Assembly: GCA_024638525.1 (NCBI GenBank) | Contig: JAHEKB010000001.1 | Location: 1 to 39,278 of the forward strand | Source of the DNA: Bacteroidota bacterium | GTDB lineage: Bacteria; Bacteroidota; Bacteroidia; NS11-12g; UBA9320 | Length of the DNA: 39,278 nucleotides | Direction of reading: 5' to 3' | Shown here: positions 22,463-30,089 of the stretch, one piece after another | Position numbering within the stretch: the first letter of the stretch is position 1 | Layout of the letters: each line of letters begins with the position of its first letter | Translations under genes and position numbers: made by a program | The notes under the pieces: model-generated | Seen by the model: the letters and a program-made list of their open reading frames with translations, nothing else | What the model was told of the DNA's origin: nothing | Databases searched by the model: none

Positions 22463-25048
22463 CTATTCAGGTTCTTTTAGTAACCAGATTGTACCTTCTT
22501 TGATCTCAAAATCTTCGTAGTCGTTGAAGGTATTATATCCAAGTACAAGCTTAGTTCGCTCTTCGGTCATCTTACATCTAACATTGGCAAAGACCAAATC
22601 TCCTATCTTCATCTCCGGGATGGTAAATGAAGTGCTATAAACCTTCATGCCATTTGGAAGCTTGATTTTTTTATCGCCGTCTTTGAAATTAGCAGTTGTA
22701 ATTTGTCCACCATTGAGCAATTGAACGACCACGTCTTGAGAGATCAGTGTTCTTCGCTCTTCACCATTGAACATCAACTTCAATTTTTTACGGCCTACGT
22801 ATGCATAGATACTACCTTCCCCTCTTGATGTAGTCATTGGGATCACATCGTATTTCTCCATAAGCGCTATACTGTCGGCTTGGGCTTGCGCCATTTGCTC
22901 TTCTAATTCTCTTGCCTGAAGGAAACTGTCGATGTTTCCTTTGGTATCAATGATATATTGACGTTGTTGAGTAAGCAGATAAGGACTATAGATAGATCCC
23001 TTACCCAAAAGGGCGGAATCGTTCCTCAATTCATAATCTATTCCTATAGACAGCACATCGAAGTTACAGTTCACAACCTTGACAGTAGTACGCCTATTTT
23101 GTTGGTGTTCATCTTCAGTACAATCTACTCTTCTGTTGCCCTCGCACTCGCAGTGATTCACCAATTGTGATTCTCCGTAGCCCCGAGCTTCTAGTCTAAA
23201 AGGATTTATATCGCCATTGTTGATCAAGTACGCAATGGCAGAATCAGCCCTTCTTTGCGACAGTGCTCTGTTGTATTCGAAATCTGCTCTACAATCCGTA
23301 TGTGAACCGAGCTCGACTTTCATTTTTGGATAGGTCTTCAATTTGGTGATCAGATCATCCAATATGGGCTTGGCATCATCCCTAATAAAGGACTCGTCCA
23401 AATCATAGTAGATGGGAAGTACAAAGACATCATTACATGTGTTTTCTAGGCAGAAATCCTTTATGTGTTGGCAATCCAGGGAATTTTCAACACCTTGGGT
23501 GCTTACGTATTGAGGTTTAGCATCGTAATAGTAGTCCGCTCTTTTACTCACCTCTATGGTGTAATTGGTATTGATGTTCAGAGGTGTTTCATAATAACCC
23601 TTTTCATCGGTCAAAAGCCTTATTTTATTAGTGTCGATATTGTTGCTGATGATAACGACCGCTTCTGATATGGCCGTTCCGCTATCACAGTCCGTCACTT
23701 GACCTTTGAGTGTACAGACAATAGGCTCCATGTGGAATTCATAGATATCGTCTTTTTCTTTCTTTCTGTTCGAAGTAAAATAACCGTCTTCCTTGGTCGG
23801 CTCCATAATGATCCCAAAATCATCAAAGGATGAATTGATAGGACTTTTCATATTAGTAGGGACATTCCAATCAGAAGGGCCTTCTCCGCTTTTTGATGAG
23901 TAGAAGATGTCCAATGCACCCATTCCCGGATGTCCGTCCGATGAAAAATACAGTGAACCGTCAGAATGCATATACGGGAACATCTCGTTTCCTTCAGTAT
24001 TGATCTGAGGACCGAGATTTATAGGATCACTCCAGGTTCTTCCTCTTCTAACATAAGTTACCATCCAGATGTCCTTTGTTGGGTTGACTGCTCCAGTGTC
24101 TCCATAACCGCCTGGTCTATCTGAGGCGAAGAACATGGTCTTGTCGTCGGATGATAAGGTTGGATGTCCATAATTCCATCTGTTGTCGCCTTCATCTTTG
24201 CAGAAATCCAGAGGCTCCTCCTCCATGGTATATCCAGTTCCCACTTTGCGCGCTTCGAAAATCTTGCAATTGGGTTCTTTGCCATCTTCACCGTTACATT
24301 GGGTGATATACATTTTGGAGTATCTCTTGTTAAATGCAATAACACCATCGTTGTATTTTGTGTTAAGTCCTTCAACTACTGTTGGCTGACCCCACTTTTC
24401 CTTGCCTCTTTTTCCTTCCATCTTCAACAACCAAACATCCGTGTGATATCTGCCGGTCCACGCGTAATTTTCCTTGCTTCTTCCATCTTCTCTATCTGAG
24501 GTAAACATGATGGTTTTTTGTCGCCTGTCCGACCACATGGGTGAGAAGTCGTCTGAGGCTGATTCATTTGCCGGTTTAAATTCTTCTACCGTATAGCGGG
24601 TTCTTTCTTCTTTCCACTTTAGTGCCGACTCGCATCCTTGAATCATGGTTTCGGCTCTTTCATCACCGGGTACCTCTTTTTGATATTTCTTGAAGTTGAC
24701 CAAGGCTTCTTCGAACTTACCTTGCTGTTTTTGAGCTTCGGCCAAGCGGTATATGACGATGGGATCCTTTACTCCATACTTGATTGCGCGTTCGAACATT
24801 TTTTCAGCGCGCTTGGAATCGTGATTCAACCGATAACATTCTGCTGCTTGAAAAACAGCCTTTTGCTTTTCAGCTCTATCATCAGACTCATTGGCAATTT
24901 CGACGTAGTAAGAAGCAGCTACGGCATACTCCTTTCCGTCAAAAGCATGGTCTGCTTTCTTCATGTTAACACCGCAAGAAGCGAGCACAAAAAGAACGGA
25001 AGCTAGGAAAAGGGTTGATTTATAATGTCTTAGCATGGTTGGGGACAT
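22463..25048 (-). CDS. PorE-like OmpA-family lipoprotein: TPR, beta-propeller, CRD, OmpA and an extra C-terminal domain
   Basis: 861 residues. Order: lipoprotein signal (LASC, Cys25); TPR-like helices about 30-145; beta-propeller with PD40 repeats such as SPMWSDRRQKTIMFTSDRE, about 165-440; carboxypeptidase-regulatory-like domain 445-530; OmpA peptidoglycan-binding domain 540-660 with the key Asp585 and Arg600 (SHTD...SQRRAD). This is the architecture of PorE, which anchors the type IX secretion machine to peptidoglycan. Unlike PorE it carries about 200 more residues: a helical linker (705-735) and a domain (745-858) resembling a retropepsin fold without the catalytic Asp. Start may be ATG 25048 or 25036. 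Co-transcribed with purM. Confidence 0.82.
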   Translation of the reverse strand: MSPTMLRHYKSTLFLASVLFVLASCGVNMKKADHAFDGKEYAVAASYYVEIANESDDRAEKQKAVFQAAECYRLNHDSKRAEKMFERAIKYGVKDPIVIYRLAEAQKQQGKFEEALVNFKKYQKEVPGDERAETMIQGCESALKWKEERTRYTVEEFKPANESASDDFSPMWSDRRQKTIMFTSDREDGRSKENYAWTGRYHTDVWLLKMEGKRGKEKWGQPTVVEGLNTKYNDGVIAFNKRYSKMYITQCNGEDGKEPNCKIFEARKVGTGYTMEEEPLDFCKDEGDNRWNYGHPTLSSDDKTMFFASDRPGGYGDTGAVNPTKDIWMVTYVRRGRTWSDPINLGPQINTEGNEMFPYMHSDGSLYFSSDGHPGMGALDIFYSSKSGEGPSDWNVPTNMKSPINSSFDDFGIIMEPTKEDGYFTSNRKKEKDDIYEFHMEPIVCTLKGQVTDCDSGTAISEAVVIISNNIDTNKIRLLTDEKGYYETPLNINTNYTIEVSKRADYYYDAKPQYVSTQGVENSLDCQHIKDFCLENTCNDVFVLPIYYDLDESFIRDDAKPILDDLITKLKTYPKMKVELGSHTDCRADFEYNRALSQRRADSAIAYLINNGDINPFRLEARGYGESQLVNHCECEGNRRVDCTEDEHQQNRRTTVKVVNCNFDVLSIGIDYELRNDSALLGKGSIYSPYLLTQQRQYIIDTKGNIDSFLQARELEEQMAQAQADSIALMEKYDVIPMTTSRGEGSIYAYVGRKKLKLMFNGEERRTLISQDVVVQLLNGGQITTANFKDGDKKIKLPNGMKVYSTSFTIPEMKIGDLVFANVRCKMTEERTKLVLGYNTFNDYEDFEIKEGTIWLLKEPE

Positions 25049-25115
25049 GGATGTCTTATAGAAACGTCAAAAATCAAAAATTCTATATCTAAAACCAAAT
25101 AAAACTTCCAAGCAC

Positions 25116-25142
25116 AAAAAACCCCCTGGAAACCAGGGGGTT
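25116..25142 (-). terminator. Rho-independent terminator of glnN
   Basis: On the minus strand the arms AACCCCCTGG and CCAGGGGGTT form a perfect 10-bp stem with a TTT loop, followed by a T-run. It begins 20 bases after the glnN stop codon. Confidence 0.88.
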
Positions 25143-25162
25143 AGATAGTAGTTTCTCCATGC

Positions 25163-27328
25163 TTAGCGGATGAATAGCATTTCCCTGTACTTGGGAAGTT
25201 TCCATAACTCATCATCAACGAGAAGCTCAAGCTTGTCAACATGATACCTTATTTCATCAAAAGAGGATTTCACTTTTTCGAAATAAGTGACTGCCTGCTT
25301 ACGGCTGTCGTCTATCTTGTTGGCTAATCTTCTTGCTTCGGTCATTTTATCTACAAGTTCTTTGGCCTTATCTATGTGTTGGGTAATGGTTGTCAAGAGT
25401 TCTTTTTGAGCGGAACCGGCGTCCACACCAGCGGCACTCATGCTGTTAATGTTCGAAGACAACCTTCCGATATAATTCAGCGCGGAAGGAATTACGTAGG
25501 TGTATATCAACTCATTCAGCACCCGTCCCTCAATCTGAATTTTCTTGGTGTATTCTTCTTGCATTATCTCTAGGCGTGCATGGAGTTCAGCATTTGAGAA
25601 TATGCCATTCCCAACAAATACCGACAATGCCTGCTCAGATACATAAGCGTCTAATGATTCTGGGGTGTTCTTAATATTACTCAATCCCCTTTTTACAGCC
25701 TCTTCAACCCAAGCATCACCGTAGTTGTTTCCTTCGAAAAGGATGTTTCTCGAATCTGATAATGCTTGTTTGAGCTCACTTATGATCGCTGATCTTTGGT
25801 CTTCTCCAGATTTTACCCTTGCATCTACAGCAGCCTTGAATGTCTTCAGTTGATGTCCTACTGCAGAATTTAATGCCGTCATAGGTTGTGCAGAGTTCTT
25901 TGAGGAACCCACGGCCCTCAATTCAAATTTGTTTCCGGTAAATGCGAAAGGTGAAGTTCTGTTTCGGTCTGTATTGTCTACCAATATTTCCGGTATGCTT
26001 CCAATGTTTATAGTCCTATTCTCATTTTCGTCATCTGTATTGCTTGTTCCATTCTCAAAGTCATTCAAGACTTGAGTGAGCGTAGAACCAATGAAAGCAG
26101 AGATAATCGCCGGTGGTGCTTCGTTCGCACCTAAGCGGTGATCATTAGCAGCCGAAGCAATACTCGCTCTGACAATATCTGCAGAATCGTGTAGAGCTTT
26201 AATGGTATTGATGAAAAAGGTCAGGAATTGCAGGTTGGAGTTTGGATTATTGCCAGGCGAAAGCAAATTGACACCCGTATTTGTAATCACCGACCAATTA
26301 TTGTGTTTGCCAGATCCATTGATTTCGGCAAATGGCTTTTCGTGAAGTAGAACCTTGAATCCATGGCGGTGAGCCACTTCATCCATGAGATCCATCAAGA
26401 GCTGATTGTGATCAACGGCAAGGTTCACTTCTTCATAAAGCGGAGCGCATTCATATTGGCCAGGAGCAACTTCATTGTGTCTGGTTTTCAAGGGTATGCC
26501 AAGTTTCATGCACTCCAATTCAAAGTCGTACATATAGTTGAAGACCCTGTCTGGAATGCTTCCAAAATAGTGGTCTTCCATTTGTTGACCTTTGGCGGGT
26601 GCATGACCCACAAGGGTCCTGCCACAGAGAATTAAATCTGGTCTGGAATTGAAAAGTGCTTTATCCACCAAAAAATACTCTTGCTCTATACCCAAGGACG
26701 CCCTACAAGAGGTAATGGCCTCATCAAAGAATTGGCATACGGCCGTCGCTTGCTCATCGAGAAATTGAACTGACTTCAAAAGTGGGGCTTTATAATCTAG
26801 CGCTTCACCATTGTAAGACACAAATACCGTGGGTATACACAAGGTAGATCCCGTAGAATTCTCATAGATAAATGCAGGGGATGTAGGGTCCCAGGCTGTA
26901 TAGCCTCTTGCTTCAAAAGTGTTTCTCAATCCACCACTAGGCAAACTAGAAGCATCTGGCTCTTGCTGAACCAAATTGCTGGCCGAGAACTTTTCGATGG
27001 CTTGTCCATCTTTTCCATCATAGAAGGAATCATGTTTCTCAGCAGTCGCACCCGTAAGGGGTTGAAACCAATGTGTATAATGAGAGGCACCGCGTTCTAT
27101 GGCCCATCTCTTCATGCCGTCCGCAATATGTGAGGCCATATCTCGGTTGATTGAGATACCGTCTCTAATGGCTACGGAAACAGCTATATAGGCCTCTTTA
27201 CTCAAATGCTTTTTCATCTCATCATCATTGAATACGTTGGTAGCAAAGAGTTTTGGGATGGAGTGTTCAGATGATTTGGGGTGCACAACCTCCCTTTGTT
27301 GTGCTTGGTTTATCGCTTGAAATCTCAT
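25163..27328 (-). CDS. glnN: Glutamine synthetase type III
   Basis: 721 residues, the length of GSIII (about 700-730) and far longer than GSI (about 470). Family stretches are seen: FATNVFNDDEMKKHL near the start, SLGIEQEYFLVD, RHNEVAPGQYECAP, NGSGKHNNWSV (ATP/Glu site), NRTSPFAFTGNKFELR and VGSSKNSAQPMTALN. It joins ammonia to glutamate with ATP in the cytosol, as a large oligomer. Single gene with its own promoter box and a strong terminator. No PII or other nitrogen-regulation gene is nearby. Confidence 0.96.
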   Translation of the reverse strand: MRFQAINQAQQREVVHPKSSEHSIPKLFATNVFNDDEMKKHLSKEAYIAVSVAIRDGISINRDMASHIADGMKRWAIERGASHYTHWFQPLTGATAEKHDSFYDGKDGQAIEKFSASNLVQQEPDASSLPSGGLRNTFEARGYTAWDPTSPAFIYENSTGSTLCIPTVFVSYNGEALDYKAPLLKSVQFLDEQATAVCQFFDEAITSCRASLGIEQEYFLVDKALFNSRPDLILCGRTLVGHAPAKGQQMEDHYFGSIPDRVFNYMYDFELECMKLGIPLKTRHNEVAPGQYECAPLYEEVNLAVDHNQLLMDLMDEVAHRHGFKVLLHEKPFAEINGSGKHNNWSVITNTGVNLLSPGNNPNSNLQFLTFFINTIKALHDSADIVRASIASAANDHRLGANEAPPAIISAFIGSTLTQVLNDFENGTSNTDDENENRTINIGSIPEILVDNTDRNRTSPFAFTGNKFELRAVGSSKNSAQPMTALNSAVGHQLKTFKAAVDARVKSGEDQRSAIISELKQALSDSRNILFEGNNYGDAWVEEAVKRGLSNIKNTPESLDAYVSEQALSVFVGNGIFSNAELHARLEIMQEEYTKKIQIEGRVLNELIYTYVIPSALNYIGRLSSNINSMSAAGVDAGSAQKELLTTITQHIDKAKELVDKMTEARRLANKIDDSRKQAVTYFEKVKSSFDEIRYHVDKLELLVDDELWKLPKYREMLFIR

Positions 27329-27344
27329 AGTGAAATCTAAGAGG

Positions 27345-27352
27345 CAAAAGTA
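27345..27352 (-). promoter_or_regulatory. -7 promoter box for glnN
   Basis: TACTTTTG matches TAnnTTTG, 16 bases before the ATG. No -33 TTG seen. No evident operator. Confidence 0.45.
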
Positions 27353-27423
27353 GAAGCAGCCATGAACTGGACTTCTTGTGGTTTACTGAATTAGCCCACA
27401 AAATATAAACAGCATACAGTGCA

Positions 27424-28497
27424 TTAATTCATGCCACCAAATTTGAGTTTTTCGGCATTTTCCGCCATTTTCAGTTGATCGATGAATTCCTGGATATCTC
27501 CATTCAAAACCGCGGGTAGATTGTACATAGTAAGATTTATTCTGTGATCAGTTACCCTTCCTTGTGGAAAGTTGTAGGTTCTGATTTTTGCCGAGCGATC
27601 TCCGGTCGAAACTAAGGTCTTTCTAGTTTTAGCAACTTCTTCCTGTTTTTTCAAAAGCTCGGCTTCAAATAGTCTTGAACGCAAAACGGAGAGTGCTTTG
27701 TCAAAGTTTTTGTGTTGGGATCGTCCATCTTGACATTCTACGACAATTCCCGAAGGAATATGAGTCAACCTAACGGCTGATTCGGTTTTATTGACGTGCT
27801 GTCCGCCTGCACCTGAAGATCGATATGTATCTCTACGTACATCTTTCATGTCGAGTTTGACGTCTACTTCATCTGCTTCTGCAAGTACAGCGACCGTTGC
27901 AGCCGAAGTATGTACTCGGCCTTGTGATTCTGTCTCAGGCACCCTCTGCACTCGGTGAACACCGGATTCAAACTTGAGAACACCATAAGCTCCTGGACCA
28001 TTCACTTTAAACGATATTTTATTGAAACCGCCGACGGTCCCCTCCATTACTTCTAATAATTCAGTGCTCCACTTCTGATCAGCACAGAAACGATCGTACA
28101 TTTTATATAAATCCCCGGCAAAAAGGCTTGCTTCGTCACCACCGGTTCCAGAGCGAATTTCAACAATGGCATTTTTATCATCTTCGGGATCTTTGGGTAT
28201 CAAAAGATATTTAATTTCATCCTCAATTTCGGGCCTCTTTTTGTTGAGATCTTCGTACTCCTCTTTGGCCATTTCTTTCATTTCAGCATCGGTTTCGCTT
28301 TCCAGGAGTTCTCGTGCCTCTTTGAGATTAGCCAAAAGATTCTTGTACTCAAAGTATTTTTGATCAAGTTCCTTTAGGTCGCTGTACTCTTTGTTGAGTT
28401 TGCTGAATTTGTCCATGTCAGATGCAACCTCAGGAGAGCTCAGCAACTGTTCCAATTCAATAAATCTGGCGTGTATGGCCTCTAATTTTTCTAGCAT
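27424..28497 (-). CDS. prfA: Peptide chain release factor 1
   Basis: 357 residues. The GGQ motif at 231-233 (GAGGQHVNKTES) drives peptidyl-tRNA hydrolysis. The codon-recognition region reads RVPETESQGRVHTSA, as in RF1, with PET at 187-189 in place of the SPF of RF2, so it should read UAA and UAG. No frameshift, which would mark prfB, is seen. The next gene upstream is 31 bases away and a -7 box lies in that gap, so prfA likely has its own promoter. Confidence 0.97.
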   Translation of the reverse strand: MLEKLEAIHARFIELEQLLSSPEVASDMDKFSKLNKEYSDLKELDQKYFEYKNLLANLKEARELLESETDAEMKEMAKEEYEDLNKKRPEIEDEIKYLLIPKDPEDDKNAIVEIRSGTGGDEASLFAGDLYKMYDRFCADQKWSTELLEVMEGTVGGFNKISFKVNGPGAYGVLKFESGVHRVQRVPETESQGRVHTSAATVAVLAEADEVDVKLDMKDVRRDTYRSSGAGGQHVNKTESAVRLTHIPSGIVVECQDGRSQHKNFDKALSVLRSRLFEAELLKKQEEVAKTRKTLVSTGDRSAKIRTYNFPQGRVTDHRINLTMYNLPAVLNGDIQEFIDQLKMAENAEKLKFGGMN

Positions 28498-28509
28498 CTA
28501 TCTAGCGTG

Positions 28510-28517
28510 CAAAGATA
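28510..28517 (-). promoter_or_regulatory. -7 promoter box for prfA
   Basis: TATCTTTG matches TAnnTTTG, 12 bases before the ATG, in the gap after the beta-propeller gene. No -33 TTG seen. Confidence 0.4.
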
Positions 28518-28528
28518 TAAATGCAAGC

Positions 28529-29341
28529 CTACCTAAATTGAATTTCAATGATTTGGTGATTCAAAGCATAGGCCAGACCTTCTGGTTTAAAGGCCAAATC
28601 TCTCAGCTTGTGATCAGAGGGGATGGCGATGGTATTTGAAGTGAATGAACGCATATTGTAAATAAAGACCGAGTGGTTGCTTTTCTGCAATAGCAGCTGA
28701 TTGCCATTCACATCGAATGCTGTGGAGCCATATAGCGCAACTGTCTTACTATAGGTAGCGAACATATCAAAAATTAGGATTCCTGCAGATGAGTCGGCCA
28801 GATAAACCTGATTGCCCGATTCTTTGATAGAGTATGGAGACAAACCACTGGAAACAAATGCAGACAGTTGACCACTGCGACTTAATATTTCACCGGCTTT
28901 AGAGACTTTCATAAGTTCAAACTCGGTGGCATTAAACAGCCAAAGTTGATTGTCGAATGTTCGGGCAATGGCACTTATATTTCCGTAACCAAAAGAACTG
29001 AGATCCAACTCTCCTCTCTGGTTCAGCATATTGTCTAAGAACACCACCTTATTCTGGTCTTTGTAGTGCACGTAGAGTTCAAAGGGATTGCTGCAATCAA
29101 TGGAATAGACGGTTCCGTATAATTTAGAGTTGACTCGGGTAATTAGATTTCCGCTCTTGTCATACTTATAGAGGGTGTTCTTTTGATCTGCTATATAGTA
29201 ATTTCCTTTGGCATCAACAGTCATACAATTAATGACAATATTGCTGTCCAAGGAAATGTCTGCCAAGGCCCATAGGGGCAGGCTAATTAGCGATATCAGT
29301 ATAATTCTCCAGTTCAAGTTGTCCGTTGTCAATTTTAGCAT
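28529..29341 (-). CDS. Exported beta-propeller-like protein of unknown function
   Basis: 270 residues. An N-terminal signal-like segment (WRIILISLISLPLWALA) suggests export. The remainder shows propeller-type repeats, e.g. DAKGNYYIADQKNTLYKYD, RTFDNQLWLFNATEFELMKV and SGNQVYLADSSAGILIFD, each a short beta-rich unit ending in D or V. No catalytic motif is visible. The start overlaps the end of lpxH by 59 bases if ATG 29341 is used; the in-frame TTG at 29317 would reduce this to 35 and keep the signal segment. Its coupling to lpxH hints at an envelope role, which is inference only. Confidence 0.7.
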   Translation of the reverse strand: MLKLTTDNLNWRIILISLISLPLWALADISLDSNIVINCMTVDAKGNYYIADQKNTLYKYDKSGNLITRVNSKLYGTVYSIDCSNPFELYVHYKDQNKVVFLDNMLNQRGELDLSSFGYGNISAIARTFDNQLWLFNATEFELMKVSKAGEILSRSGQLSAFVSSGLSPYSIKESGNQVYLADSSAGILIFDMFATYSKTVALYGSTAFDVNGNQLLLQKSNHSVFIYNMRSFTSNTIAIPSDHKLRDLAFKPEGLAYALNHQIIEIQFR

Positions 29342-30035
29342 AAGTAAAGTGGTTCACCCAATCACCCAGATTTATAAAACGCGAGTTTTCTTTCAATGGT
29401 ACATTTCTGGGTTTGTGCCTATGACCAAAAATATAATAATCGCATGGGTTCTTTTCCTCATTTTTCAGGGCAAACTGATATTGAAATTCCTGGTCTAAGG
29501 GGATGTCGTTTTGGTCTTCTTTGAAGTTCTTCGCCCTGCTCCTTTTGGAAAGGAATTGCGCCAATCCTATACCGAAATTCGGGTGGAGGCGATGAAATAA
29601 CCAAATGGCCCATCTGCTTCTAAAAACGGAACGGATGAATTTGTACTTCAAATCGCCCGGTCCAAGCCCATCCCCGTGATGAACAAATATTTTCTTTCCG
29701 TCGATTACCCCTATCCATTCTTCATCTACAATGCTGACCCCTATCTCTGAGCTGAGATAATCAAAAGTCCACATGTCGTGATTGCCTTTAAAAAAGTAGA
29801 CTTGAATTCCGGCATCCGTCAATTCAGCAATTTTACCTAAAAGTCGGGTGTAGTATTTTGGAACTACGGTCTTGTATTCGTACCAAAAGTCAAAAATGTC
29901 TCCTACTAAAAAAATTGAATCTGCATCCTCTTTTATTTGGTCGAGCCATCTCACCACTTTCCTCTCTCGCTCTAATGAACTATGGTAATTGGGAGAGCCC
30001 AAATGAAAATCAGAAGCGAAATAGACTTTTGACAT
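29283..30035 (-). CDS. lpxH: UDP-2,3-diacylglucosamine diphosphatase, LpxH-type metallophosphoesterase
   Basis: 250 residues with all calcineurin-like motifs: ASDFHLG, VGDIFDFWYE, FKGNHDMW, VHHGDGLG and FGHRHKP. LpxH hydrolyses UDP-2,3-diacyl-GlcN to lipid X plus UMP, a membrane-surface step in lipid A synthesis. An ATG at 30047 is in frame, but it lies inside the promoter box TATGTTTG, so I chose the ATG at 30035, which gives the usual start MSKVYFASD. LpxH identity follows from length and the DFHLG pattern; a close metallophosphoesterase paralogue cannot be excluded. Confidence 0.85.
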   Translation of the reverse strand: MSKVYFASDFHLGSPNYHSSLERERKVVRWLDQIKEDADSIFLVGDIFDFWYEYKTVVPKYYTRLLGKIAELTDAGIQVYFFKGNHDMWTFDYLSSEIGVSIVDEEWIGVIDGKKIFVHHGDGLGPGDLKYKFIRSVFRSRWAIWLFHRLHPNFGIGLAQFLSKRSRAKNFKEDQNDIPLDQEFQYQFALKNEEKNPCDYYIFGHRHKPRNVPLKENSRFINLGDWVNHFTYAKIDNGQLELENYTDIAN

Positions 30036-30040
30036 TGGCG

Positions 30041-30048
30041 CAAACATA
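30041..30048 (-). promoter_or_regulatory. -7 promoter box abutting the lpxH start
   Basis: TATGTTTG is a perfect TAnnTTTG and is followed by CGCCA and then the ATG at 30035. Transcription would start at about the start codon. It contains the alternative upstream ATG, which therefore should not be used. Confidence 0.5.
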
Positions 30049-30089
30049 GACAGGAGGGCTGAATTCTGACCGTTGAGAAGAAGAATTTA

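Noticed and set aside
27380..27405. CTTGTGG / CCACAAA inverted repeat between glnN and prfA
   Set aside because: Short stem with a 14-base loop and no T-tract in either direction; likely chance.
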